A stretch of 64,000 nucleotides of DNA from Flavobacterium antarcticum DSM 19726 (GCF_000419685.1 NZ_ATTM01000008.1:91068-155067); one strand, 5' to 3'. Shown: positions 42,390 to 51,750, counted from the first letter of the stretch. Program-made: numbers and translations. Notes: a model not told the origin generated them from the letters alone.

Positions 42390-43475
42390 TTATTTCTTGA
42401 AACTAATGGTCTCCCCAACTGCCATTTTATTATTTTTTGCAAAAACACCGCACATGTGAAACAACATTCGAGCACCAACGTTTCCGTCCCAATCGTCGTT
42501 CTCGCCTGGAGCAACTTCAACCAAATCAAAACCGATGATTTCTTTTCCGCTGTCGGCTAGTTTTGACAATAAATACGTCGCTTGTTCAAAAGAAAATCCA
42601 CCTGGAACTGGAGTTCCGGTATTTGGTGCATACCAAGGAAACATTCCGTCAATATCAAAACTGATTACGACTTTTTGAGGTAAGGCTTCAATGATGTTTT
42701 CGCATTGTCTTCTCCATGTTTTACCTTCAAACGCTTCGTGTTTCAAATCGCGGTCCGTAAAAACTACGACCCTTTCTTTTTGAGCTACCTCTACTTCTTG
42801 TTCGCAGAAATCACGAATTCCGACTTGCACAATTTTAGATATTTGTGGCAAATGCAACGCATTATACATAATTGAAGCATGCGAATAAGTGAAACCTTCA
42901 TACGCAATTCTCAAATCCATGTGAGCGTCCAAATGTAAAATTCCGAAATCGTCGTGCAACGATGCCAACGCTTCGTAATATCCTAATGGCGTAGAATGAT
43001 CGCCACCAAGAACGGCAACTTTCTTTCCTTTTTTAGTCCAATATAAAACGCGTTCGCGCAACGCGTCTTTCATTTCATGGCTGACCGCGTTGATTTTATC
43101 CAAGTCACTTTGCAACTTTGGATTATCGGCAATCACTTCGCCTTTTTCCAAAGCCTCGATGATGGGTTGTGCCATTGCTTTGTAATCCGCACTTTGTTGG
43201 CTCCATTTATCCGAATGGTCGCCCAAATCTAGATGCATTCCGAGTTTCCATAATTCCGGAAATTCTTGGTGGTGCAAATCGACTTGAAACGAAGCATCTA
43301 AAATTGCTTGAGGTCCTTCCGAAGCGCCTGCTCCATAACTTACGGTTACTTCCCACGGCACGGGAATAATTACAATTTCGCTCTCGTCTGCTGAAAAAGG
43401 TAATCCGAATATACTTTCGTCCGCCAATCCGGGTTGAGATGGGTCGAAGTTTTTTATTTTTTCTAGTTTGGTCAT
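42390..43475 (-). CDS. Ureohydrolase, agmatinase/formimidoylglutamase family
   Basis: 361 residues. Manganese-binding motifs of the arginase superfamily: G-G-D-H-S-T-P near 153-159, HLDAHMDLR near 180-188 and FDIDGMFPWYAPNTGTPVPGG near 265-285. The insertion F-D-I-D-G-M-F-P-W-Y-A-P-N-T-G marks the Bacteroidota agmatinase-family proteins, not classical arginase. The substrate could be agmatine, guanidinobutyrate or formiminoglutamate; I cannot choose. Single gene between photolyases and kynU. Sequence preceding its ATG is made of GATTGAAAGA-type repeats. Confidence 0.85.
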   Translation of the reverse strand: MTKLEKIKNFDPSQPGLADESIFGLPFSADESEIVIIPVPWEVTVSYGAGASEGPQAILDASFQVDLHHQEFPELWKLGMHLDLGDHSDKWSQQSADYKAMAQPIIEALEKGEVIADNPKLQSDLDKINAVSHEMKDALRERVLYWTKKGKKVAVLGGDHSTPLGYYEALASLHDDFGILHLDAHMDLRIAYEGFTYSHASIMYNALHLPQISKIVQVGIRDFCEQEVEVAQKERVVVFTDRDLKHEAFEGKTWRRQCENIIEALPQKVVISFDIDGMFPWYAPNTGTPVPGGFSFEQATYLLSKLADSGKEIIGFDLVEVAPGENDDWDGNVGARMLFHMCGVFAKNNKMAVGETISFKK

Positions 43476-43484
43476 TTTTAAAAG

Positions 43485-43612
43485 GGATTGAAAGATTGAA
43501 AGACTTAAGGATTGAAAGACTTAAAGACTTAAAGATGAAAAGACTAGCAATCGAGATGTTATATTTTAAAGGATTGAAAGATTGAAAGATATAGAGATTT
43601 AAGGATTTCTCA
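43485..43612. repeat. Low-complexity GATTGAAAGA repeats
   Basis: Tandem purine-rich imperfect repeats on the plus strand (GATTGAAAGATTGAAAGACT, then TTAAGGATTGAAAGACTTAA and more) fill the gap between the ureohydrolase start and the four-helix-bundle stop. The same type occurs on the other side of that gene (43983-44020). Confidence 0.85.
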
Positions 43613-43972
43613 TTAGTAATTACTTCGCAATTTTTTAATGAAATTATTTATCATAACCATTATTCGATAGATTTCTTTTAGAAGTACAGCAACAGTATCT
43701 GGAGATGCATATTCTAAATCCTGGGCAATTAAAATTTGAGTTTCGATTTCTCTACAAGAACCTAAAGAATATTCCAAAAAGCGAACAAAATCCTTATCTG
43801 AATTTCTTGAAGAACCTTCAGCAATATTTGATGGAACAGAAACTGCAGCTCTTCGAATTTGCGAAATAAGTCCAAATTTTTCATCGTCAGGGAACGTTTT
43901 TGTAAGTCTGTAAATCGGTGTGCAAATTGTCAAACTCGCTTTCCAAATTTCTAATTCTTTATAGTTATGCAT
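43613..43972 (-). CDS. Four-helix bundle protein (S23 / IVS-type)
   Basis: 119 residues, the family length. Conserved N-terminal Y-K-E-L-E-I-W-K-A-S near 4-13, then F-P-D-D-E-K-F-G-L-I-S-Q-I-R-R-A-A-V-S-V-P-S-N-I-A-E-G and F-L-E-Y-S-L-G-S-C-R-E-I-E-T-Q-I. The family was first seen inside 23S rRNA intervening sequences and includes the accessory protein of retroelements; here it is free-standing, with neither rRNA nor reverse transcriptase. It forms a pentamer in known structures and may bind nucleic acid. It is flanked on both sides by low-complexity repeats, as though inserted with them. Confidence 0.88.
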   Translation of the reverse strand: MHNYKELEIWKASLTICTPIYRLTKTFPDDEKFGLISQIRRAAVSVPSNIAEGSSRNSDKDFVRFLEYSLGSCREIETQILIAQDLEYASPDTVAVLLKEIYRIMVMINNFIKKLRSNY

Positions 43973-43975
43973 CGT

Positions 43976-44125
43976 GTTATAATTTAATTGATTGAAAGAT
44001 TGAAAGACGTAAAGATTGAGGGATTTAAATGTATACTATGAATCTGTCTAGCTATCTTTCTATCCTTCTATCCTTTTGTCTTTCTATCCTTCTATCTTTT
44101 TGTTCCTCAATCTTTCTATCCTTTT
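43976..44125. repeat. Purine- then pyrimidine-rich repeats reaching into kynU
   Basis: Left part (43983-44025) is GATTGAAAGA-like on the plus strand. Right part (44049-44125) is CTATCCTTCTATCC-like, so purine-rich AGAAGGATAG on the minus strand, i.e. in the sense of kynU. The last unit contains the kynU stop codon (44116-44118). Confidence 0.75.
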
Positions 44126-45411
44126 GTCGATAAAATACCTTCCTTAAGAATTTGCCCAAATTCATACATATCTTCATACGAACAATACAAGGGAACTGGC
44201 GCTAAACGAATTACATTTGGCTCTCTCCAATCGGTGATTACTCCGTTTTTCATTAAATACTCGAACAAAGCTCTTCCTTCTCCGTGTAAGAAAACAGATA
44301 ATTGTGAAGCTCTTTCTAAAGGATTTGTTGGCGTGATGATCTCAAAAGTACTGTCAACTTCTTTGTCAATTTCGTGTAAAACGAATTCCAAATAGGAAGT
44401 AATATGGTCCCTTTTTTTGATTAAAGCAGGCATTCCAACTTCAGCAAACATTTCAACCGAAGCTAAATATGGTGCAAGTGAAAGAATTGGTAAATTACTA
44501 ATTTGCCATCCGTCTACTCCTTCAACTGGGTCGAATTTCGGTTCCATTTTGAAACGTCTTTCTTTATTATGACCCCACCAGCCGGCGAATCTTGGCAAGT
44601 CGGAATCCTTGTGGTGTTTGCAATGCACAAAACAACCTGAAGCATTTCCAGGTCCTGAATTCATATATTTATAACTACACCAAGCGGCAAAATCAACTTC
44701 CCAATCGTGCAATTCAAGGTGAATATTTCCAGCAGCATGGGCCAAATCCCAACCTACAAAAGCACCGGCTTTGTGACCTGCGGCTGTAATGGTTTTGATA
44801 TCGAAAACTTGTCCCGTATAATAATTCACTCCTCCAATTAAAACTAGAGCCAACTCATCGCCTACTTCTTCAATTTTAGCCAAAACATCTTCGAGACGAA
44901 TGTTGTGTTCACCTTCGCGACGTTCAATTTCCACAATCATATCGGAAGGATTCAAGCCTAAATGTTGGGCATGAAAATACACTTGACTTTGAATCATGTA
45001 TTGATCACTTGGAAAAGCTTTTGCTTCACAAAGAATTTTATATCTTTTAACTGTTGGCCGATAAAACGAAACCATCATCAAGTGCAAATTTACCGTTAAG
45101 GTATTCATCACCGTCACTTCACTTGGCATGGCACCAACGACTTTACTCAACGGATTTGCAAAACGTTCGTGGTAATCCCACCAAGGTTTTTCTGCATAAA
45201 AATGTCCTTCAACCGCAAGTTCAGACCAATCATTCATTACTTCATCCACAAATGTTTTAGCGGATTTTGGTTGAAGTCCTAATGAATTTCCGGTAAAGTA
45301 AATGACTTGTTTTCCGTTTATTTTTGGAAAATTAAAGTCATCTCTATATTTACTTAAAGCATCTTGTGCATCGAGTTGTTGTGCGAATTCTCGGGTATTT
45401 TGAAAAGTCAT
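44116..45411 (-). CDS. kynU: Kynureninase
   Basis: 431 residues from the ATG at 45411 (an upstream in-frame start adds 24 unconserved residues). PLP-dependent fold type I: Y-F-T-G-N-S-L-G-L-Q-P near 33-43, W-W-D-Y-H near 76-80, T-V-M-N-T-L-T-V-N-L-H, the P-S-D-Q-Y substrate loop, the PLP segment GWDLAHAAGNI and the lysine in W-C-S-Y-K-Y-M-N-S-G-P-G. The enzyme cleaves (3-hydroxy)kynurenine to (3-hydroxy)anthranilate and alanine. It works after kmo, encoded 6 kb away. The C-terminal end merges into the simple repeats. Confidence 0.94.
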   Translation of the reverse strand: MTFQNTREFAQQLDAQDALSKYRDDFNFPKINGKQVIYFTGNSLGLQPKSAKTFVDEVMNDWSELAVEGHFYAEKPWWDYHERFANPLSKVVGAMPSEVTVMNTLTVNLHLMMVSFYRPTVKRYKILCEAKAFPSDQYMIQSQVYFHAQHLGLNPSDMIVEIERREGEHNIRLEDVLAKIEEVGDELALVLIGGVNYYTGQVFDIKTITAAGHKAGAFVGWDLAHAAGNIHLELHDWEVDFAAWCSYKYMNSGPGNASGCFVHCKHHKDSDLPRFAGWWGHNKERRFKMEPKFDPVEGVDGWQISNLPILSLAPYLASVEMFAEVGMPALIKKRDHITSYLEFVLHEIDKEVDSTFEIITPTNPLERASQLSVFLHGEGRALFEYLMKNGVITDWREPNVIRLAPVPLYCSYEDMYEFGQILKEGILSTKG

Positions 45412-45486
45412 GGGTTGTTTTTTAGTCGCGTAAAAATAATGAAAAAAAATGAGGTTGAATAATTGAAAAGGGATGGAATCCATTTT

Positions 45487-45580
45487 TTGCCACAGATTAA
45501 AAAGATTAGAAGGATTTTATATTTTTTAAAAGCGTTTTGCGAGACGAAAGAATCTTTTGAAATCATTTAATCTGTGGCAA
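45487..45580. repeat. Second TTGCCACAGATTA inverted repeat element
   Basis: Outer arms TTGCCACAGATTA (45487-45499) and TAATCTGTGGCAA (45568-45580) are the same 13 bases as those at 42321/42384, but the interior differs. It lies upstream of kynU. Confidence 0.85.
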
Positions 45581-45610
45581 AGCTTTTAAAGTTTTTACTA
45601 AAGATTAAAG

Positions 45611-45640
45611 CAAAAAAAATCCCGATGATTAGTCGGGATT
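45611..45640 (-). terminator. Rho-independent terminator
   Basis: Stem AATCCCGA (45618-45625) / TCGGGATT (45633-45640); on the minus strand followed by eight T. Seventy-nine bases after the stop of the minus-strand YcxB-like gene. Stem sequence nearly equal to that at 13112. Confidence 0.8.
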
Positions 45641-45718
45641 TAATGAAGTAATTTTAAAATTAAAAATTAATTTAATGAGTGCACATATCATATATTAGAA
45701 ATAGGGTCCGTTTCATTT

Positions 45719-46237
45719 CTAAAGTTTTTTAACATTTCTATCTATAAAATCTAATGTTAGGTAATAGTTATCTTTTCCAATTTCAGATTTACCAATGCAA
45801 AATGGTTGAAAGCCTTTTTTAATAAGAAAAATATTTTCATCTTCTTCAATATAATTTAGGAATTCATCCCACTTAATAAGTAATTCTCCTGAATAATCAG
45901 AATAAATTAAACCTTCGCCATTAAATTCAAATATAACGTTTGGATTATTTCGTAATACATCTATGACTTCTAATTGTTCAAATTCATATTTCTGTAAAAT
46001 TCTTTTGTCCTTAAAGGAAAAGTGATAATATGAAATAAGCAGATATATACCTACAATTATAAAAAGATATCCTTCATGAAATTGACTCACAATTGTTAAA
46101 AAGCCGATAATTACAAATCCAAACCCAAGATAATTAGAATATTTATAATAATTTTTTTTCTTCCCATAACCTATGTCGTAAAGCAATTTCATTTGCTTCC
46201 GATATATTGCCTCATTAAATTGAAGTTCAAATCTCAT
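45719..46237 (-). CDS. YcxB-like membrane protein
   Basis: 172 residues. Short soluble start, two hydrophobic segments about 34-53 and 58-75, then a soluble C-terminal domain with V-I-F-E-F-N-G-E-G-L-I-Y-S-D-Y-S-G-E-L-L-I-K-W-D-E-F and I-L-I-K-K-G-F-Q-P-F-C-type end, the pattern of YcxB-like C-terminal domains. Function unknown. Single gene between terminators (46279-46312 upstream and 45618-45640 downstream). Confidence 0.75.
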   Translation of the reverse strand: MRFELQFNEAIYRKQMKLLYDIGYGKKKNYYKYSNYLGFGFVIIGFLTIVSQFHEGYLFIIVGIYLLISYYHFSFKDKRILQKYEFEQLEVIDVLRNNPNVIFEFNGEGLIYSDYSGELLIKWDEFLNYIEEDENIFLIKKGFQPFCIGKSEIGKDNYYLTLDFIDRNVKKL

Positions 46238-46270
46238 TATACTAGTAAAAATTTAACTTAACAATATTAC

Positions 46271-46312
46271 AAAAAAAAATCCCAACTCATTTTTTACAAC
46301 AAGTTGAGATTC
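46271..46312 (-). terminator. Terminator after clpX
   Basis: Stem AATCCCAACT (46279-46288) / AGTTGAGATT (46303-46312) with one mismatch, then nine T on the minus strand. It lies 24 bases after the clpX stop. Confidence 0.75.
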
Positions 46313-46335
46313 TATATTTAATAATGACAAAAAAC

Positions 46336-47571
46336 TTAAGAAGCTATTTCCAACCTCTTCAATAAGTTCTTATTCAAAGTATGTTCTGCGTATTCTCTGT
46401 CGATTTTTAATTCTGTTTCGTCAGAACTTGGCAAGTCGTACATCGCATCGGTTAGAATTGCTTCACAAAGCGAACGCAATCCACGAGCCCCTAATTTGTA
46501 TTCCAAAGCTTTATCTACAATAAAATCCAATGCTTCGTCAGTGATAGTAAAATCAACATCATCAATAGAAAACAATTTCTTATATTGTTTGATTAATGCA
46601 TTTTTAGGCTCCGTTAAAATCGCTCTCAACGTCTCTCTATCCAGTGGGTCCATATGCGTCAAAACCGGTAAACGACCGATAATTTCTGGAATCAAACCGA
46701 AATCTTTAATGTCTTTTGGAATGATGTATTGTAATAAATTATCTTTATCGATGTTATCCACATTTTTAGAAGTACTGTAACCCACCGCTTGACGATTCAA
46801 ACGTTTTGAGATAATTTTCTCAATTCCGTCAAAAGCACCACCTGCAATAAACAAGATGTTCTGCGTATTTACTTCTACAAATTTCTGGTCTGGATGTTTA
46901 CGACCTCCCTTTGGCGGCACATTCACAACGGTTCCTTCCAATAATTTCAACAAAGCTTGCTGAACTCCTTCTCCAGAAACGTCACGAGTTATGGATGGAT
47001 TGTCGCTTTTACGAGCAATTTTGTCAATTTCATCGATGAATACGATTCCTCTTTCGGCTTTCGCCAAATCATAGTCGGCTGCTTGAAGTAAACGTGTCAA
47101 AATACTTTCAACGTCTTCTCCAACATATCCCGCTTCTGTTAAAACCGTCGCATCTACAATCGCTAAAGGAACGTCTAACATTCGAGCAATAGTTTTTGCA
47201 ACCAATGTTTTTCCAGTTCCCGTTTGTCCCACCATGATGATGTTACTCTTCTCGATTTCTACATCATCTTCGGTTTGCAATTGCATCAAACGCTTGTAGT
47301 GGTTGTAAACTGCCACAGACATAACCTTTTTGGTTTGGTCTTGACCGATTACATATTGATCTAGAAAAGCACGAATTTCCTTCGGTTTTTTCAAAATCAA
47401 ATCGCCGACATTCTTTTTACTGCATTTGTTCGCTTTGAGTTCTTCCAAAACAATTCCGTGTGCTTGCTCGATGCATTTGTCGCAAATATGTGCGTCAATT
47501 CCTGCAATTAGCAAGTCGGTTTCTGGTTTCTTTCGACCACAAAATGAACATTCTAAAATTTGTTTTGCCAT
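46336..47571 (-). CDS. clpX: ATP-dependent Clp protease ATP-binding subunit ClpX
   Basis: 411 residues. N-terminal zinc-binding domain C8, C11, C30, C33; Walker A GQTGTGKT at 115-122; Walker B with V-F-I-D-E-I-D-K near 178-185; sensor and pore-loop regions (Y-V-G-E-D near 150); C-terminal small domain with [10 protein letters not shown]. ClpX unfolds substrates and passes them to ClpP. The order tig-clpP-clpX on one strand is usual; each is separated by a short gap. Confidence 0.97.
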   Translation of the reverse strand: MAKQILECSFCGRKKPETDLLIAGIDAHICDKCIEQAHGIVLEELKANKCSKKNVGDLILKKPKEIRAFLDQYVIGQDQTKKVMSVAVYNHYKRLMQLQTEDDVEIEKSNIIMVGQTGTGKTLVAKTIARMLDVPLAIVDATVLTEAGYVGEDVESILTRLLQAADYDLAKAERGIVFIDEIDKIARKSDNPSITRDVSGEGVQQALLKLLEGTVVNVPPKGGRKHPDQKFVEVNTQNILFIAGGAFDGIEKIISKRLNRQAVGYSTSKNVDNIDKDNLLQYIIPKDIKDFGLIPEIIGRLPVLTHMDPLDRETLRAILTEPKNALIKQYKKLFSIDDVDFTITDEALDFIVDKALEYKLGARGLRSLCEAILTDAMYDLPSSDETELKIDREYAEHTLNKNLLKRLEIAS

Positions 47572-47650
47572 TATTTTTTTGTTTAAAGTTTAAAGTTTAA
47601 AGTTTCAGGTTACTCGAGCAACCTTAAACCTTAAACTTTAAACCTTGTAA

Positions 47651-48334
47651 CTATTTCTTAATCTCTCTTCTCAACACTTCATCAATCATTCCGTATTCTT
47701 TCGCTTCATCGGCAATCATCCAATAATCGCGCTCGCTGTCTTTGTGTACTCTATCGAAAGATTGACCTGAATGGTCTGAAATGATTTTGTACAATTCATC
47801 TTTCAATTTCAACATTTCACGCAAGTTGATTTCCATATCTGTAGCAACTCCTTGAGCTCCTCCTGATGGTTGGTGAATCATCACTCTTGAATGTGGCAAT
47901 GCCGAACGCTTTCCATGTGCACCTGCACAAAGCAAAACAGCACCCATTGAAGCAGCCATTCCTGTACAAATTGTTGCTACATCTGGTTTGATGTATTGCA
48001 TTGTGTCGTAAATACCTAAACCTGCATAAACGCTTCCTCCTGGAGAGTTAATGTAAATTTGGATGTCTTTCGCAGCATCAGCACTTTCCAAGAAAAGCAA
48101 TTGTGCTTGAACGATGTTTGCAATTTGGTCGTCAATTCCTGTTCCAAGGAAAATAATTCGATCCATCATCAAACGCGAAAACACGTCTAATTGTGAAATA
48201 TTCAGCTGACGCTCTTCAATAATATAAGGCGTCATATTTGTTGGCGTCATTGCACCTACAATTTTATCGTAATACATTGCATTCACACCTTGGTGCTTTG
48301 TTGCAAATTTTTTAAATTCTTTACCGTAGTTCAT
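47651..48334 (-). CDS. clpP: ATP-dependent Clp protease proteolytic subunit ClpP
   Basis: 227 residues. Catalytic S129 in TGMAASMGAVLL and H154 in VMIHQPSGG; the aspartate of the triad lies in E-R-D-Y-W-M near 203. Oligomer handle I-N-S-P-G-G near 96-100. Longer N-terminus (about 25 residues more than E. coli mature ClpP). It forms the double-heptamer protease with ClpX, encoded 80 bases downstream. Confidence 0.97.
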   Translation of the reverse strand: MNYGKEFKKFATKHQGVNAMYYDKIVGAMTPTNMTPYIIEERQLNISQLDVFSRLMMDRIIFLGTGIDDQIANIVQAQLLFLESADAAKDIQIYINSPGGSVYAGLGIYDTMQYIKPDVATICTGMAASMGAVLLCAGAHGKRSALPHSRVMIHQPSGGAQGVATDMEINLREMLKLKDELYKIISDHSGQSFDRVHKDSERDYWMIADEAKEYGMIDEVLRREIKK

Positions 48335-48454
48335 ATTTTTAGTTTAAAGTTTAAAGTTTAAGGTTGCTCGATTTTGCACGAAGTCCTTAAACAGAGAAAA
48401 ACAAAAAGCGCCAAAATAAATTCTGACGCTCAAATATAATCATTTTCCTAGAAA

Positions 48455-49780
48455 TTATTCGCCGTAAGATGCAGCAACAAATTCTTGGTAATTTACTTCT
48501 TTAACTGTTGATTTTACTTTTGATTTGTAAAGTGCCAACATTTTTTCGCTCATCACTTGATCAGAAAGACGTTTTACTTCTTCTTGGTTTCCAAGAACTC
48601 GTGCAACGATTCCGTCGATGTCAGCTGTAGACGGATCCATTTGTCCGAATTGTGCCATTTGCATTTTGATCATTTCAGCAGCGTATGCTTTTAATTCTTC
48701 AAAATTAATTTGCAAATTATTGCTTGACATCACTTTTCCTTCGATCAATTGGTAACGCAATCCATTTTCAGAACGAGCGTATTCTGCTTCTGCTTCTTCT
48801 AGTGTCAATTGTTTTTCACCTACCGTTTGAATCCATTTTTTCAAAAATTCAGCTGGTAAATCAAATTTTGTATTGTGCAACAAACCTTCCGTTACGTCAT
48901 TCAAAAATTGTTGGTTAGCTTGACCTTCAAATTGCTTTTCAGCATCTTGTTTGATTTTCGCTTTCACTTCTTCAACAGAAGAAACATTTCCTTCTCCGAA
49001 TAATTTATCAAACAATTCTTGATTTAATTCAGCTGGCTCGATTGCATTGATTTCTTCGATGGTAAAATCAACATCAATATCTAAACCGTGTACATCATCA
49101 TGACTTACTTTTAAATATTCCATTAATTGGTGATCATCAGCAAATAAACCTTTTGTGTTTAAAGTAATAACATCACCTACTTTTTTGCCTAAGAATAAGT
49201 TTTCCGTTTTAGGATCTTTAAAAATATCAAAAGAAATAGTAGCTGGACTGTCGATGGCTTTGTCTTCGTTTCTGAACGTTCCTGTCACGTCATTCCCTTT
49301 TTCAAAAACTTCGTTTGGCGTCATTTTTCCGTATTGCTTTTGCATACGAGCTAATTGTTCATTCAACATATTGTCATCTGCGATGATTTTATATTGAGTG
49401 ATTTCACCTAAACCTTCTAAATCGATGTCAAAAGTTGGCGCTAACGCAATTTCGAAATCAAATTCTAATTTTTCAGCTTCCCAATCTCTGTTTTCTACTA
49501 CAACAGGAAGTGGATTCCCTAATAGGTCTAATTTTTCTTGTTGGAAATATTTATTTAAATCGGCTTGAATCGCTTTGTTTACTTCGTCCAAGAAAAGAGG
49601 CTGACGGTATTTTTGAACGATAACACTCATTGGAACCGTTCCTTTTCTAAAACCTGGAAGTTCAGTTTGTTTCTGATACTCCTTCATCATATTGTCTATT
49701 CTGTAGGTGTAATCAGATTTATAAATGGCTACAGTAATTACTGCATTTAAATCGTCGGTATTTTTTCTGGTAACATTCAT
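48455..49780 (-). CDS. tig: Trigger factor
   Basis: 441 residues. The N-terminal ribosome-binding domain contains G-F-R-K-G-T-V-P (the signature loop, near 39-46). The PPIase-like domain region is degenerate (K-N-D-V-T-G-T-F-R type), and the long helical C-terminal arms run from about 250. It is a ribosome-bound chaperone for nascent chains, expressed ahead of clpP/clpX. Candidate promoter immediately upstream. Confidence 0.94.
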   Translation of the reverse strand: MNVTRKNTDDLNAVITVAIYKSDYTYRIDNMMKEYQKQTELPGFRKGTVPMSVIVQKYRQPLFLDEVNKAIQADLNKYFQQEKLDLLGNPLPVVVENRDWEAEKLEFDFEIALAPTFDIDLEGLGEITQYKIIADDNMLNEQLARMQKQYGKMTPNEVFEKGNDVTGTFRNEDKAIDSPATISFDIFKDPKTENLFLGKKVGDVITLNTKGLFADDHQLMEYLKVSHDDVHGLDIDVDFTIEEINAIEPAELNQELFDKLFGEGNVSSVEEVKAKIKQDAEKQFEGQANQQFLNDVTEGLLHNTKFDLPAEFLKKWIQTVGEKQLTLEEAEAEYARSENGLRYQLIEGKVMSSNNLQINFEELKAYAAEMIKMQMAQFGQMDPSTADIDGIVARVLGNQEEVKRLSDQVMSEKMLALYKSKVKSTVKEVNYQEFVAASYGE

Positions 49781-49805
49781 TGTTTTACGTGCTAAAATTG
49801 GGTGG

Positions 49806-49836
49806 CAAAATTAAAACATTTTTCCAAGCCTAGCAA
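49806..49836 (-). promoter_or_regulatory. Trigger factor promoter (TTG-20-TAATTTTG)
   Basis: On the minus strand TTG (49834-49836) and TAATTTTG (49806-49813) are separated by 20 bases, within the range seen for flavobacterial promoters. The leader of about 20 bases ends with TAAAACA before the ATG at 49780. Confidence 0.65.
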
Positions 49837-49893
49837 GTTTTTAGTTGTTGTATTACCAAACAATTAACAAGCGAAATTTTCCTGCAAAACCAA

Positions 49894-50238
49894 CTATTTT
49901 CGCTCGCCTGAAAATGAAAACACAAGTGTTTGACCAATGGAAAGCAACACACTAAATAATAAGGCATACCAGAAGCTCGACACTGAAAAACCAGTTACCA
50001 ACTCGTGACACAACATGATAATTACTGCATTTATCACTAGTAAAAACAAACCGAAAGTTAAAATGGTTACCGGCAAAGTGAATAAAATCAAGATAGGCTT
50101 TACAAATAAGTTTAATAAAGCGAGAACGATTGCCACAACAATTGATGTGGAGAAACTATCTACTGAAACGCCGCCGAGGAAATTTGCAAGTAGCGTAACT
50201 AAAATTGCAGTGACCAATATTCTAACAATTAAATACAT
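49894..50238 (-). CDS. Phage holin family protein (four-TM, DUF-type)
   Basis: 114 residues, almost all hydrophobic: four membrane helices at about 4-24, 29-48, 54-76 and 87-108, with G-G-V-S-V-D-S-F and N-A-V-I-I-M-L between them. Matches the 'mycobacterial four-TM phage holin, superfamily IV' family, a common chromosomal membrane protein; no phage gene is nearby and no lytic role should be assumed. Confidence 0.8.
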   Translation of the reverse strand: MYLIVRILVTAILVTLLANFLGGVSVDSFSTSIVVAIVLALLNLFVKPILILFTLPVTILTFGLFLLVINAVIIMLCHELVTGFSVSSFWYALLFSVLLSIGQTLVFSFSGERK

Positions 50239-50336
50239 AGGATGTTTATTTTACTATTATTTTATTTCGAATTGTAAATATCTAACAAATTTTTATTTAA
50301 ATTTGAAAGCATATTTAACCTTTAACCTGCTAAATT

Positions 50337-51671
50337 ATGAAAAAAATTCTACTCTTATCGATTTGCCTGACGGCACTCACTTCTTTTGGTCAAGATTTCT
50401 GGACTTCCAAAGCAACGACTTTTAGCGAACTCAGTCGTGGTTTGGACGACATTAGTATTGTTGACAATAACGTTATTTGGGCGAAAGCCTACGATGGAGC
50501 AAGTAATACGCCTGCAAATGTGAGGCAATTCACACGAAGTATTGACGGCGGAAACACTTGGAATTCTGGATACATCAATCTAGGAACCAATCAATCTTTT
50601 CTCAGCATTTCTTCAATCCATGCGTTTTCAGCAACTACCGCTTGGGTAACCGCTTATTCTACGAATCCCAATACGGTTCTTGGCGGAATATGGAAAACAA
50701 CAGATTCTGGAGCAACTTGGGCAAAACAATCCACAGCATTATTCAACGATACCTCGGATTCGTTTACAAATATTGTTTATTTCTGGGATGCTACTAATGG
50801 ATTTGCGCAAGGCGATCCTGCTGGTGGTTATTTCGAATTGTATACAACGACTAACGGTGGCACAAATTGGACGCGTGTTCCAAGTGCAAATATTCCTGCA
50901 CCTTTGACAAATGAATATGGTTATGTTCACAATTACGATGTAAGTGGCAACATTATTTGGTTTGGAACAAATAAAGGAAGGATTTTCAAATCTATTGACA
51001 AGGGATTAAACTGGACCGTTTCTCAATCTCCAATAACAGATTTTGGAGGAAGCACTACTTCAGGATCCTATGCATTTAAAGATGCTATGAACGGCTTGCT
51101 TGTAAAATCAGGAACAACACCTTTGTTATATAAAACAATAAATGGCGGAACTACATGGACATCCGTCGCTTTTACTGGCGTTATGGGCGGAAATGACTTG
51201 GCTTACATTCCTGGAACCAATACCGCAATAACTGTTGGAAGTGCCAATAACATTTATTATACTTCTTACAGTAACGACAATGGACTAACTTGGACACAAC
51301 TTACACCAGGCGTTCAAATAGGCACATTAAAATTCAAAGATTCGTTTTTAGGATTCGGAAGTGGATTTACAACCTCGCCGACAGCAGGTGGAATTTACAA
51401 ATACACTGGAACACAACTTGGAATCAACTCATTTAACGCCGAAAGTAAATTAGCCGTTTGGCCAAATCCCGCACAAAACACAGTTCAATTTTCAGGTGTG
51501 GATGTCACTTCCGTTGTTATTTTTGATGTTTTAGGAAAACAAGTACTTTCACAAAATTTCACTTCAGGAAAAACGGCTGTTGATGTTTCTAATTTAAAAA
51601 CCGGCATGTATGTAGTGCAAGCTTCTGATGCGAATGGAGCTGTTTCTACTGTGAAATTCATGAAGAAGTAA
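50337..51671 (+). CDS. T9SS type A sorted beta-propeller protein (YCF48/BNR-like)
   Basis: 444 residues. Signal peptide MKKILLLSICLTALTSFGQ. The body has repeated blades with S-x-D-x-G-x-T-W (SIDGGNTW, TTDSGATW, TTNGGTNW, INGGTTW), typical of BNR/YCF48 beta-propellers. The final 70 residues are a type A sorting domain: L-A-V-W-P-N-P-A-Q-N-T-V, then L-G-K-Q-V and G-M-Y-V-V-Q, ending K-F-M-K-K. The protein is exported through the type IX system to the cell surface. Function of the propeller unknown. Closed by a strong terminator. Confidence 0.9.
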   Translation: MKKILLLSICLTALTSFGQDFWTSKATTFSELSRGLDDISIVDNNVIWAKAYDGASNTPANVRQFTRSIDGGNTWNSGYINLGTNQSFLSISSIHAFSATTAWVTAYSTNPNTVLGGIWKTTDSGATWAKQSTALFNDTSDSFTNIVYFWDATNGFAQGDPAGGYFELYTTTNGGTNWTRVPSANIPAPLTNEYGYVHNYDVSGNIIWFGTNKGRIFKSIDKGLNWTVSQSPITDFGGSTTSGSYAFKDAMNGLLVKSGTTPLLYKTINGGTTWTSVAFTGVMGGNDLAYIPGTNTAITVGSANNIYYTSYSNDNGLTWTQLTPGVQIGTLKFKDSFLGFGSGFTTSPTAGGIYKYTGTQLGINSFNAESKLAVWPNPAQNTVQFSGVDVTSVVIFDVLGKQVLSQNFTSGKTAVDVSNLKTGMYVVQASDANGAVSTVKFMKK

Positions 51672-51696
51672 TTTCACAACTTTAATTTCAACTTAT

Positions 51697-51735
51697 AAAA
51701 AAAGGAGTTTTCAACTGGTGAAAACTCCTTTTTTA
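51697..51735. terminator. Strong bidirectional terminator
   Basis: Long stem AAAAAAAGGAGTTTTCA / TGAAAACTCCTTTTTT with a loop of about five bases. It lies between the T9SS protein stop (51671) and the convergent hydrolase stop (51751). Confidence 0.9.
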
Positions 51736-51750
51736 TTTTAGATCAATTGT

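Noticed and set aside
43613..43972. Diversity-generating retroelement or 23S rRNA intervening sequence
   Set aside because: The four-helix-bundle protein is related to those accessory proteins, but no reverse transcriptase, template/variable repeat or rRNA lies anywhere in the window.
49894..50238. Prophage remnant because of a 'holin family' gene
   Set aside because: This four-TM family is a common chromosomal membrane protein; neighbours are housekeeping genes.
50015..50425. 136-codon plus-strand frame
   Set aside because: It overlaps the four-TM protein on one side and the signal peptide of the T9SS protein in another frame on the other; composition is antisense-like.
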